Shown piece after piece: positions 44,458 to 53,750 of a stretch of 64,000 nt of DNA. The stretch covers positions 1 to 64,000 of the forward strand of contig JANYHK010000030.1 of assembly GCA_025359105.1 (NCBI GenBank), given 5' to 3'. The notes beneath the pieces are model-generated. The model was not told where the DNA came from, made no database searches, and was given only the letters and a program-made list of their open reading frames with translations. The translations under genes were made by a program, and so were the position numbers. Source of the DNA: Myxococcales bacterium. Its GTDB lineage: Bacteria > Myxococcota_A > Polyangia > Polyangiales > Polyangiaceae. The first letter of the stretch is position 1, and every line of letters starts with the position of its first letter.

Positions 44458-45363
44458 TCAGCGGGCGACGGCGGTGAGCGGGCGGACGGAGATCGCCGGG
44501 ACGTCGACCGTGGCGATCCCGAGACGCGTCGACACCGGTGAGAGCTCGAACGCGCCGCTCTCGCGGGGCTGCAGCTCGGTCGCCATCAGGAGGCCCCGCT
44601 CGGCCATCTGGATGACGGGGACGAGGTCGACCAGCGGAATGTTCGCCGCCAGAATCTCGGGCGTGGCGATGAGCAGCTCGTGGCGCGCCTGGAACGGCTC
44701 GCGCGGGCGCGCCTTCTCGTGCTTGAGGCGCGCCTCGTCGATGGCGACGCGCACCTCCGCCGGCACGCGCTCTTGCCACACGCGCGGCTCGATCGCGGCG
44801 CGGACGTCCCACGCCGTCAGGATGGGGCGGCGGGTCATCTCGCCGTCGAAGGTGCAGCGCTCGGTCGTGAGCACACGGAGCAGCCACCCGGCGAGCTTCT
44901 GGTGCACGGGCGAGTCGTCCTCCCACGGCATGCGCGTGCGGAACTGCGTCCACATGTCGGCGACGGGGCCGTACACGACCATCTCCTGCGCCGTGAACGC
45001 GTCCTCGAAGTCGGTGTCGGTCACGTCGCCGTGCTCGAGCACCGCGTCGATGAGCGACGCCTGGAACTCGGGCGGCTTGCTGCGCGCGGCGTTCCTGGGG
45101 AGGCCGGTGAGCTGGCTCGTGATGCGCTGGCGCACGTCGGCGCGCTGGCTCAACCAGTGCATCCGGCTCGCCGGGCGCCACTGCTCGCGCGTGAAGGACG
45201 TCGTCCACCACGGCACGTTGACCTGGCGGAGCTTGAGCCACATCTCCGCCAGGACCTGCAGGTGCGGCCATTTCGCCACGTGGGCGCGGGCGTCGCGCTT
45301 CAGCGTGTCGTCCTCGGTGTTCTCGGCGTCGTGGTGCTGAAGCGGCTTGAAAGAATCGACCAT
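44458..45363 (-). CDS. Conserved-looking cytoplasmic protein of unknown function, sigma54-controlled
   Basis: 301 residues from ATG 45363 with GGAGG 6 bp upstream. Soluble, with many Trp (VPWWTTSFTREQW, MHWLSQRADVR, DMWTQFRTRMPW) and a C-terminal beta-rich part (TRLGIATVDVPAISVRPL). A helical N-terminal half and central Arg/Glu-rich helices suggest a multi-helix domain. No catalytic motif is recognisable and I do not know the family. A TGGC...TTGCA sigma54-like promoter lies 32-47 bp upstream of the ATG, which hints at regulated rather than housekeeping expression. Confidence 0.72.
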   Translation of the reverse strand: MVDSFKPLQHHDAENTEDDTLKRDARAHVAKWPHLQVLAEMWLKLRQVNVPWWTTSFTREQWRPASRMHWLSQRADVRQRITSQLTGLPRNAARSKPPEFQASLIDAVLEHGDVTDTDFEDAFTAQEMVVYGPVADMWTQFRTRMPWEDDSPVHQKLAGWLLRVLTTERCTFDGEMTRRPILTAWDVRAAIEPRVWQERVPAEVRVAIDEARLKHEKARPREPFQARHELLIATPEILAANIPLVDLVPVIQMAERGLLMATELQPRESGAFELSPVSTRLGIATVDVPAISVRPLTAVAR

Positions 45364-45394
45364 CGTGTCCTCCGGCAGGCGTCGCGAGGTCCAT

Positions 45395-45410
45395 TGCAAA
45401 CCCTTCGCCA
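45395..45410 (-). promoter_or_regulatory. Candidate sigma54 promoter
   Basis: On the minus strand TGGCGAAGGGTTTGCA: TGGC and TTGCA match, GG-GC spacing is 12, 9 of 12 defined positions agree. Predicted start near 45385 leaves about 20 bp of leader with the ribosome-binding site of the 301-residue protein gene. Confidence 0.5.
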
Positions 45411-45528
45411 AGCGTGAGAAGGCCCATTTTTCTCGGACGTCACGCGCCGCCGAGCGCCAGGGACGTGCCGCTCGACGCCGAGCAGGTGTCAGTCTCTTGG
45501 CGCGCGCGAGCGCTCGTGGTCGGCTCCT

Positions 45529-45560
45529 CAGCTCTTCAGCTCTTCAGCTCTTCAGCTCTT
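45529..45560. repeat. 8-bp tandem repeat (cagctctt)x4 at the serS stop codon
   Basis: Four exact copies. The serS stop codon (45552-45554, minus strand) lies inside the repeat, so copy-number changes would alter the 3' flank rather than the protein unless the last unit is lost. Confidence 0.9.
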
Positions 45561-46826
45561 AGGCTTCAGAACCTCCACGCCGTTCATGTACGGGACGAGC
45601 GCCTTCGGGAGCGTGATCGAGCCGTCCTCGCTCTGATGGTTCTCGAGGAGCGGGATCAAGATGCGCGGGCTCGCGATCGCCGTATTGTTGAGCGTGTACG
45701 GCCACGCGAGCGAGCCGTCGGGCATGCGCAAGCGGATGTTGCTGCGGCGCGCCTGGAAGTCACCGAGCGTCGAGCACGAGTGGGTCTCGCTGTAGGCGTC
45801 GCGGCCGGGCATCCACGACTCGACCTCGTGTTTGCGCGTCTGGCCGAGGCCAATCTCGCCGGTACACGCCAGTGCGACGCGGTACGGGATTTCGAGCTGC
45901 TCCAGGATCGCCTCGGCGTTGCCGAGGAGCGTGTAGTGCTCCTTCTCGGCCACCGCCTCGTCGGGCAGGCAGAAGACGACCTGCTCGATCTTGGTGAACT
46001 GGTGCACGCGGTAGAGGCCGCGCGTGTCCTTGCCGTGCGCGCCCGCTTCGCGACGGAAGCACGGGCTCATGCCGGCGTAGCGGATGGGCAGCTGCGAGGC
46101 CTCGAGCGTGTCCTCCGCGTGGAGCGACACCAGCGGCACCTCGCTCGTGCCGACGAGGTAGAGCTCGTCGGCGGTGATGGCGTACGCCTCCTCGCGGCCG
46201 AGCGGGAAGAAGCCGGTGCCCGTCATGGCCTTCTCCTTGACCATGACCGGCGGGATGACGAGCGTGAGGCCCCGCGACACCAGCAGATCGATCGCGAGGC
46301 GCGTGACGGCGACCTCGAGGAGCGCGCCGGTGCCGGTGAGCGCGTACGAGCGCCCGCCCGCGAACTTGCGCGGTCCGTCCCAGTTGACCATGGCGTGCAT
46401 CGTCATCAGCTCGACGTGATCGCGGGCCTTGAACGAGAACGAGCGCTTCGTACCGACCTTGCGGATCTCGACGTTGTCCTCCTCGCCCTTGCCGATCGGC
46501 ACCTCGGGGCGGGGGATGCTCGGGACCTTGAGCATGAGATCGTCGTACTTGAGCGTCGCTTCCTTGAGCACCGGCTCGAGGCGCTCGATGTCGGCCTTCA
46601 CTTGCTTGCCCTCCTCGATGAGGACGGGCCGCTCTTCCTTGGTCGCCTTGGGGATGAGCGCGGCGATCTGGTTTTTGCGCGCGCGCTTCACGTCGAGGGC
46701 CCCGATGGCGTCGCGGCGCGTCTTGTCGGCGCCGAGGAGCTCGTCGAGATCGAGCGAGAGGCGCTTGTTGGCGATGGCCTGGCGAACGACGTCGGCGTTC
46801 TGGCGAATGAAGGCGATTTCGAGCAT
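45552..46826 (-). CDS. serS: Serine--tRNA ligase
   Basis: 424 residues, the usual length. N-terminal coiled-coil tRNA-binding arm (about 30-105), then the class II synthetase core: motif 1 region with VIPPVMV, motif 2 with SPCFRREAGAHGKDTRGLYRVHQF, and motif 3 region with NNTAIASPRILIPLLENHQ. TSEVPL and the Glu-containing serine pocket are present. Charges tRNA-Ser with serine, essential. ATG at 46826 (MLEIAFIRQN) matches the family start; an upstream in-frame start would add 13 unrelated residues. The 3' end carries a tandem 8-bp repeat. Confidence 0.97.
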   Translation of the reverse strand: MLEIAFIRQNADVVRQAIANKRLSLDLDELLGADKTRRDAIGALDVKRARKNQIAALIPKATKEERPVLIEEGKQVKADIERLEPVLKEATLKYDDLMLKVPSIPRPEVPIGKGEEDNVEIRKVGTKRSFSFKARDHVELMTMHAMVNWDGPRKFAGGRSYALTGTGALLEVAVTRLAIDLLVSRGLTLVIPPVMVKEKAMTGTGFFPLGREEAYAITADELYLVGTSEVPLVSLHAEDTLEASQLPIRYAGMSPCFRREAGAHGKDTRGLYRVHQFTKIEQVVFCLPDEAVAEKEHYTLLGNAEAILEQLEIPYRVALACTGEIGLGQTRKHEVESWMPGRDAYSETHSCSTLGDFQARRSNIRLRMPDGSLAWPYTLNNTAIASPRILIPLLENHQSEDGSITLPKALVPYMNGVEVLKPKS

Positions 46827-46940
46827 GGCGCTGGGCACCGTGCCCAATCGGGCGCGGCATTTCAAGATCAGCCGCGTCTTTTCAAGCGGTTACCGCCCGC
46901 TTTTGGACGCGGACGCCCAGGTGCGCTACTCCAAAGGGCG

Positions 46941-47183
46941 ATGGCGGACGGAAAACGCTGCGGGGTCCATACGGAGCTTTCGACCAGCCCTGCCGCGAAG
47001 ATCACGCGCTGCGGATGCGGGACCGTTCACCTCCACCTCGCGCGCTCCGGGGTGACCTTGCAGCTCTCCTCCGAGCAGTTCGCGGAGGTGTCGGCGACCG
47101 TGGCAGGGGCCCACGACGCGCTGAAAGCATTCCACTCGGGCGGCCGACCGCTGGCCGACGACGACAACCCGACCATCAACTGA
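46941..47183 (+). CDS. Small conserved-looking protein with Cys-Gly-Cys-Gly motif
   Basis: 80 residues. An AAAGGG ribosome-binding site lies 3-6 bp before the ATG. The pattern ITRCGCGTVHLHLARSGVTLQL followed by a short helix (FAEVSATVAGAHDAL) resembles small deltaproteobacterial proteins of unknown function in which a CxCG knuckle precedes a HL strand. Three Cys (7, 24, 26) and nearby His could bind metal. It is divergent from serS and 61 bp upstream of the protease gene. Confidence 0.65.
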   Translation: MADGKRCGVHTELSTSPAAKITRCGCGTVHLHLARSGVTLQLSSEQFAEVSATVAGAHDALKAFHSGGRPLADDDNPTIN

Positions 47184-47244
47184 CGTCCGACGTCCTCCCC
47201 CACACCCGACGGCCGCTCTGGCCCAACCGAGAGTCCGCTCGCCG

Positions 47245-48483
47245 ATGCGCTCCCCCATCGCCGCCCGTTTCGTCGCCGCCGCCTCGCTCGCCTTCACGGC
47301 CGCGGCCTGCTCCGCCGCACCGCCCGACGCCGAGACCACGGGCCAGGGCGAGAGCGCGGTCATCAACGGCAAGGCATCGGACGCGACGCAGGACGCCGTC
47401 GTCCTCATCGTCTACCCCATCGGGAACGGCGCCTTCGAGTGCACCGGGTCCCTCATCGCGCCGAACCTCGTCCTCACCGCGCGTCACTGCGTGAGCGAGG
47501 TCGCCGAGCAGCCCTTCGAGTGCAGCCAGGCCGGCGTCGGGACGAGCGGCGCGGCTACGAAGAGCGACTACACCGCGTCGAACATGTACATCGTGACGGG
47601 CGCCAAGCGCGGGGTCGATCCCACCGCGAAGGGCGCCTTCGCCGCGCTCGGTAGCAAGATCATCCACGACGGCGCGACGAATCTCTGCAACCACGACATC
47701 GCGTTCATCGTCCTGGATCGCGCGATCCCGAACGCCAAGATCCTCCCGGTACGCGCCGACGCGCCGGCGCAGGCGGGCGAAAAGTTCACCGCGATCGGCT
47801 GGGGCGTCACGACGACGACGCCGGAGCCCCTGACGCGCCAGCAGCGCGCGGGCGTCGGCGTGCTCGACGTGGGGCCGACGACGGACAAGACGATCGGCCT
47901 TCCCGTGCCGAGCCGCGAGTTCCTCGTCGGCGAAGCGATCTGCCAGGGCGACAGCGGCGGCCCGGCGCTCAGCGAGTCGACCGGATCGATCCTCGGCGTC
48001 GTCTCGCGCGGCGGCAACGGTACCGCGCCGATCCCGAACGATCCGTCGGCGTCGTGCAAGAACGGCTACAACGTCTACTCGATGGCGTCGGGCTACAAGG
48101 ACCTGTTCGTGCAGGCCTACGCGGCGGCCGGGCAGGATCCGTGGTGGGAAGGCGGCCCCGACCCGCGCCTCGCCAAGTTCGGCGAGACGTGCACGGGCAA
48201 CGACGCGTGCCGCACGAGCCAGTGCCTGACCGACGCGAAGGGCGCGTTCACGACGTGCACGCAGGCATGCGACAAGACGAACCCATGTCCCGGCGGCTAC
48301 GTGTGCAACGGGGACAAGGGCGCCGCCGGCGTCTGCGCCGTCCCGCCGCCCCCGCAGCCGACGACGACGACGACGAAGTCCTGCGGCTGCGGCATCGGGA
48401 ACGTCGGCACATCGGCCGCGGCCGCGTGGTGCTTCGGCGCCGGCGCGCTCCTCATGGCCGCGCGCCGGCGACGTCGCCGCTGA
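47245..48483 (+). CDS. Trypsin-like serine protease with MYXO-CTERM sorting tail
   Basis: 412 residues. Signal peptide with lipobox-like AAAC, short propeptide, then an S1A protease domain from about INGKASDATQ with catalytic H81 (LTARHC), D151 (NHDIAF) and S237 (CQGDSGGP). A Cys-rich linker (about 310-385) is followed by the MYXO-CTERM signal: SCGCGIG, a membrane helix and a final run of six Arg. This tail is known to be processed by a myxosortase and tethers the protein to the cell surface. Activity is probably secreted and calcium- or disulfide-stabilised. The tail is the best taxonomic marker of the window. Confidence 0.93.
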   Translation: MRSPIAARFVAAASLAFTAAACSAAPPDAETTGQGESAVINGKASDATQDAVVLIVYPIGNGAFECTGSLIAPNLVLTARHCVSEVAEQPFECSQAGVGTSGAATKSDYTASNMYIVTGAKRGVDPTAKGAFAALGSKIIHDGATNLCNHDIAFIVLDRAIPNAKILPVRADAPAQAGEKFTAIGWGVTTTTPEPLTRQQRAGVGVLDVGPTTDKTIGLPVPSREFLVGEAICQGDSGGPALSESTGSILGVVSRGGNGTAPIPNDPSASCKNGYNVYSMASGYKDLFVQAYAAAGQDPWWEGGPDPRLAKFGETCTGNDACRTSQCLTDAKGAFTTCTQACDKTNPCPGGYVCNGDKGAAGVCAVPPPPQPTTTTTKSCGCGIGNVGTSAAAAWCFGAGALLMAARRRRRR

Positions 48484-48502
48484 GTCGTTCGCCTCGGTTC
48501 GC

Positions 48503-49333
48503 TCAGCGCAGGGTGGAGCCGAGCAGGACGCCGTTGGCCCAGTAGCAGCCGGTCGCGCCGGCGGGCAGGAGATCGTAGGTCTCCTCGCCCGCGTACGGCG
48601 TGCGGTCGGCCGTCGACACCGTCGCGCGATCGAAGGCGTGGCCATGCGACAGGTCTGCCATCGTGCCTGCGCTCGGCTTCGCGGCCGCGCAGGTCGGGTG
48701 GCGAGGCGAGGCGTGGACCGAACGTCCGTCGCTCATGACGACGTGGACCATCTTGTGCGACGGCGGCGCGGGGACGTGCCCCACGGTCGTCACCGGCGCC
48801 GCCACACGCGTGCCGCTCGCGTCGAGCGTCCACACCATCGTGCCAGGGGTCAGCTCTCGGACGGGAATTTCACCGCTCGGCGTCGCGATCCGTGTGTCCT
48901 CGGCGAGGCAGATGGGCTCGGGCGAGCCGTTCTTCCAGCAACGGCCGTTGAGCGGCATCCCCATGGCGCAGTGCTGGCCGGCGGGGCAGTCGCCGTCGGC
49001 GGCGCACTTGCCGGAGGCGGTCCCGCCCGCGTCGGGCTTGCTGCCCCCGCCGGCATCGGTCTTGGTTCCGCCGCCCGCATCGGGCTTCGCCGGCGGAGCC
49101 GTGGGTCCCGTGGCCACGCCGGTCGGCAGCGGCGGCGTCGTGGCGGTCGCGGTCGGCGGCGCGGTCGGCATCGGCGGCGCGGTCGGCGTCGGCGGCGCGG
49201 TCGGCGTCGGCGGCGTCGTGGGCGTCGTGGGCGTCGGCGGCGTCGTGGGAGGCATCGTGCCCTCCTCGATCTTGCACGCGTACGCGAGGAGAAGGAGTGA
49301 GAGAGGAGCGAGGGTCTTGGTGAGCCGGGTCAT
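48503..49333 (-). CDS. Lipoprotein with C-terminal Hint (hedgehog/intein-like) domain
   Basis: 276 residues. Lipobox LAYAC, then a Pro/Thr/Ala-rich repeat spacer of about 70 residues and an Asp/Gly-rich linker, a Cys-rich knot (CAADGDCPAGQHC) and, from about residue 142, a Hint domain starting ICLAEDTRIATPSGEIPVREL. Its first Cys would be the splicing nucleophile; the block-B His stands in HASPRH. The end reads YDLLPAGATGCYWANGVLLG, without the terminal His-Asn of inteins, so splicing is unlikely and hedgehog-like self-cleavage or an inert fold is more probable. ATG at 49333 (MTRLTK) was chosen. Confidence 0.82.
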   Translation of the reverse strand: MTRLTKTLAPLSLLLLAYACKIEEGTMPPTTPPTPTTPTTPPTPTAPPTPTAPPMPTAPPTATATTPPLPTGVATGPTAPPAKPDAGGGTKTDAGGGSKPDAGGTASGKCAADGDCPAGQHCAMGMPLNGRCWKNGSPEPICLAEDTRIATPSGEIPVRELTPGTMVWTLDASGTRVAAPVTTVGHVPAPPSHKMVHVVMSDGRSVHASPRHPTCAAAKPSAGTMADLSHGHAFDRATVSTADRTPYAGEETYDLLPAGATGCYWANGVLLGSTLR

Positions 49334-49440
49334 GTTGTCGCCATCCTCGCATACTCGCCGCAACCGTTGCGCGTTTCTGACATACCGATCGGACCGTTTT
49401 CGCCTTGTGCTCGCCCCCGAGGCGCGCCAAGTTGCGGCGC

Positions 49441-50564
<1,124 letters not shown>

Positions 50565-50568
<4 letters not shown>

Positions 50569-51350
50569 CCGTCGACAGCGGCGTGCACGATGGCGATCGC
50601 GTCGAGGTCGAAGCCGTCGGTGTTCGGGCGCGGCGGCGCGGCGGGGCACGACTGCGCAGACCTGTCGCGGATCCGGACGAAGCGGGCGCGGGCGACGCCG
50701 ACGTCGGCGAGATCGAAGGGATCGCCGCCCGCCGCGACCGGATCGAAGGGGCTGATGCCGTTGGCCGGGCTCGCGTAGACCGGATGCCACCCCGCACACG
50801 CGCCGTAGGGGGCGGCGGTCGCCGTGCACGGGAACGTCGCCCAGGTGACGCCGTCGTCGCTGACGCTGACCTCGCCGGGATCCGCGAAAATCCTGTGGGC
50901 TCCCCCGTAGGAGAACGCATTCTCGAACACGATGAGATCGACCCCCGGGCCGTCGATGATGGTGTTCGGCTCGAAGGAGACGACGATCTCGCCACCCACG
51001 CCGAGCGAGACGACGTCGAGCCCTCCCTCGGTGTCCCCGGCGCCGACGGGCGGCCCGAACACGACGTCCGGCATCCTCGCGCCGCCAAACCCCGCGCACG
51101 CGCCGGGCGTGAACGAGACGACCTTCGTGATGAAGCGGCTCGCCGGCAGGATCGCGCCGTCGGGCGTCGCATAACCGCCGTCGACCGGCTGCGGGTGCGG
51201 CGACGCGTTGGCGTCGACGTCGGCGTCGAAGTCGGGCTGCACGGGAGCGCCGAGGTCGAGGCCGGCGTCTTGGGGAGCCGGGGCGGCGGTCGTCGAACCG
51301 CACGCGAGAAGGCAGGCGCAGACGGCGCACCGGACACTTGCAGAGTACAT
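50565..51350 (-). CDS. Secreted cell-surface-type lipoprotein
   Basis: 261 residues from ATG 51350, with GGAGG 4-5 bp upstream. Lipobox LLAC, Asp/Pro/Ala-rich spacer to about residue 75, then a beta-sandwich domain with DVVFGPPVGAGDTEGGLDVVSLG, GGEIVVSFEPNTIIDGPGVDLIVFENAF, EVSVSDDGVTW and DGFDLDAIAIVHA. This matches a widespread secreted galactose-binding-like domain family of unknown role, often annotated as cell surface protein. Gly residues close many loops, and the repeated Asp suggests calcium binding. No partner gene is evident. Confidence 0.78.
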
Positions 51351-51575
51351 ACAACCTCCGGCCGCGAGGCTCGCGCGGCGAGAACCGAGAGACGATCTGG
51401 AACCCAGATCGATCGTGCGAGGGTGCTCTGGCTCCCGGGTTTGCCCGGTCACAGTGGCGGCTCCGCGTCGGGTTCACACCGACTTCCCGCCTCGCGCGAC
51501 GTGCACGGTCTACACGCCGCGCTGGGCGCGCGCAAGGCTGGACGGGCGCGGCGGTTCGGAGCACGCTGCCGCCCG

Positions 51576-52388
51576 ATGCCGACCACCCTCTTCGTCGAGA
51601 CGCACGACCACGTCGCCCACGTCGTCCTCCGCACGGGCAGCAAGGGCAACCCCCTCGGACCGGACTTCTGGCGCGAGCTCCCCGAGACGTTCGACGCACT
51701 CTCCGCCGACGTGAGGGTGCGCGCGGTCGTGCTCTCCGCCGACGGGCCGCACTTCACCTACGGGCTCGACTTGCCGAAGATGATGGGCGAGCTCGGGCCG
51801 ATGCTCCAGGGGGGGCTGGCCGACACGCGGACGCAGCTCCAGGCCACGATTCACCGGCTCCAGCGCTCCGTCACTTCGATCGCGGTGTGCCGAAAGCCCG
51901 TCGTCGCGGCCGTGCACGGGATCTGCCTCGGCGGCGGCATCGACGTGATCACCGCGTGCGACGTGCGCGTCGCCAGCCGTGACGTGAAGCTCGGCGTGCG
52001 TGAGGTGAAGGTCGCGATGGTGGCGGACCTGGGTACGCTCCAGCGCCTGTCGCGCATCGTCGGCGAAGGGCACGCGCGCGAGCTCGCGCTCACCGGTCGT
52101 GACCTCGACGCGGAGCGCGCGCTCCGGATCGGCCTCGTCAACGACGTCTTCGACGACAAGGACGCCGCGGTCGCCGCCGCACGCGCGATCGCCCAGGAAA
52201 TCGCGAACAATCCGCCGCTGGTCGTCGAAGGCGTCAAGGACGTGATGAACGACCGGGTGCGCGCCCAGGATGACGCGGGGCTTCGCTACGTCGCGCTCCA
52301 CAACAGCGCATTTTTGCCGTCGGTCGATCTCGGCGAAGCCTTCGGCGCCTTCGCGGAGAAGCGCCCGCCGCGCTTCCAGGGGAAGTAG
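51576..52388 (+). CDS. Enoyl-CoA hydratase/isomerase (crotonase) family, dienoyl-CoA isomerase-like
   Basis: 270 residues. Crotonase fold with oxyanion-hole blocks FTYGLDLPKM and VHGICLGGGIDVITACDVR. The acidic residues in VREVKVAMVADLGTLQRL resemble the Asp/Glu pair of delta3,5-delta2,4-dienoyl-CoA isomerases rather than the two-Glu hydratases. Probable role: isomerisation of unsaturated fatty acyl-CoAs during beta-oxidation. No mitochondrial-type targeting sequence exists here and the protein is cytoplasmic. It stands alone, so substrate assignment is tentative. ATG at 51576; no ribosome-binding site is obvious. Confidence 0.85.
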   Translation: MPTTLFVETHDHVAHVVLRTGSKGNPLGPDFWRELPETFDALSADVRVRAVVLSADGPHFTYGLDLPKMMGELGPMLQGGLADTRTQLQATIHRLQRSVTSIAVCRKPVVAAVHGICLGGGIDVITACDVRVASRDVKLGVREVKVAMVADLGTLQRLSRIVGEGHARELALTGRDLDAERALRIGLVNDVFDDKDAAVAAARAIAQEIANNPPLVVEGVKDVMNDRVRAQDDAGLRYVALHNSAFLPSVDLGEAFGAFAEKRPPRFQGK

Positions 52389-52472
52389 CCGCGTGGACGC
52401 CGACGCCTCGCGTCGCACCGCCCGAGCTACCCGCACCTCGACACCCAGCTGGGCTACGCGTTCTGAGGCGCT

Positions 52473-53360
52473 CTACGCGAGCGGGCCGCCGGGCGCCTTC
52501 GCCGGCACCTCGGCGCGCACACGGTCGGCGCGCTGGGCGCGCTCGATGATCTCGAGCCGCTTCTGCGTCTCGGCGCGGAACGCAGCGAGCTCCGAGAGCG
52601 CCTTCTCGATGTTGAGCTCGTTCTTCAGGTTCACGCGGTAGTCGTTCTCCGCCTGCGCGCGATCCTTCATCGTCTGCCGGTTCTGGCTCATGACGATGAG
52701 CGGCCCTTGCAGCGCGACGAGGATCGCGAGCAGCAGATTGAAGAACACGAACGGGTACTCGTCGAAGGGGTGCGGGAGGGTCTTGTTGATCGCCGCCCAG
52801 CAGATCGAGAGGCCGATCAGGAAGAGCATGAACGCCCAGCTCCCGTTCAGCTCGGCGACCTTGTCGGCGAGGCGCTGGCCGAAGGTGAGGTTCTCCTCGA
52901 TCTCCTTGACGACGTTGGTGGTCGCGCGCTGCGAGAGGAGCGAGTTGGTCTCGCGAAGGCGCTCGGCCATCTCGCTCAGGATCGCGATCGCCGCCGTCTT
53001 GCTGCGCCCGAGGTGCTCGCCGAGCTCCTCGCGCGTGAGCTCGAGGAGGATCGTCTCGGTCAGCGCGTCGACGGACGCCGAGCGTGGCTTGTCGTCGAAC
53101 AGGGAGAGCTCGCCGAAGTACTCGCCGGTGCGCACGTCCTTGAGGGTGACGCGCTCGCCCCCCTTCTCCTCGGGGGGCAGGAAGATCTGCACGGAACCGG
53201 AGAGGACGACGTACATCGACGAGCCCGCGTCGCCCTTGTTGAAGACCGACTCACCGGCCACGAATTTCCGCTCCGCGAGGCGCTTGGCGAGCAGCTCGCG
53301 GTCGTCTTCGGACAACCCCTCGAAGAGCGGGATCTGGGCGAGGAGGTCCGCGTGCTGCAT
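52473..53360 (-). CDS. Cyclic-nucleotide-binding DUF1003 membrane protein
   Basis: 295 residues. N-terminal cNMP-binding beta-roll (about 5-125; GESVFNKGDAGSSMYVVLSG, GEYFGELSLFDDKPRSAS) with the Gly-Glu of the phosphate-binding cassette. The C-terminal half is DUF1003: NLTFGQRLADKVAELNGSW, two membrane helices, FDEYPFVFFNLLLAILVALQGPLIVMSQNRQ and a coiled tail. DUF1003 proteins are of unknown function, sometimes linked to the envelope or stress. ATG at 53360; a GTG at 53372 would add four residues. This is the third cNMP-membrane fusion of the window, with a membrane part different from the pair at 15.4-17.4 kb. Confidence 0.9.
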   Translation of the reverse strand: MQHADLLAQIPLFEGLSEDDRELLAKRLAERKFVAGESVFNKGDAGSSMYVVLSGSVQIFLPPEEKGGERVTLKDVRTGEYFGELSLFDDKPRSASVDALTETILLELTREELGEHLGRSKTAAIAILSEMAERLRETNSLLSQRATTNVVKEIEENLTFGQRLADKVAELNGSWAFMLFLIGLSICWAAINKTLPHPFDEYPFVFFNLLLAILVALQGPLIVMSQNRQTMKDRAQAENDYRVNLKNELNIEKALSELAAFRAETQKRLEIIERAQRADRVRAEVPAKAPGGPLA

Positions 53361-53494
53361 GCCGGGACGCACATCGTCGCCTCAACCGCACGGCTGCGCA
53401 AGGGGGTGCAACGGGCCCTGCAGCCCTGGGTTCGCCCGCCCCTGGCCGCGCGCCACTACCGAAAACGCGCGTTGATGCACATACTGGAGGGGTG

Positions 53495-53692
53495 ATGCAG
53501 TCGTCGAACAACTTCCGGCAGCACGGTCCGAACGCCGTTCGCCCGCCGGGGTGGGTGTTCGAGCCGCCGCCTCCCCCTGTTCGGAGGTGGGCCGTGGAAG
53601 ATCTGGAGCCGCCTCCGTCGAGCAACGGCCCCGCTGCGCTGCGCGGCGAGGCTCTTGCCCGGGCACTCGCCAGGCTCGTCGACGGCGGCTGA
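53495..53692 (+). CDS. Small Pro-rich protein of unknown function
   Basis: 65 residues. A good ribosome-binding site (TGGAGGGG) lies 3-8 bp before the ATG, with a GTG three bases upstream as alternative. The peptide has a Pro-rich middle (VFEPPPPPVRRW, DLEPPPSS) and an Ala/Leu/Arg C-terminal helix (RGEALARALARLVDG). No signal peptide. It lies between divergent cNMP-DUF1003 and OPA transporter genes. Whether it is expressed is uncertain; the start signal is the main evidence. Confidence 0.5.
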   Translation: MQSSNNFRQHGPNAVRPPGWVFEPPPPPVRRWAVEDLEPPPSSNGPAALRGEALARALARLVDGG

Positions 53693-53732
53693 CCTAGAGC
53701 CATTATTTCGGCACGCGTCGCGCGGCCCATAC

Positions 53733-53738
53733 TAGGGT
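53733..53738 (+). promoter_or_regulatory. -10-like TAGGGT before the OPA transporter gene
   Basis: ACTAGGGT ends 12 bp before the ATG at 53751, and no ribosome-binding site lies between. This suggests leaderless or very short-leader translation. Confidence 0.35.
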
Positions 53739-53750
53739 GCGCGCCGCGCC

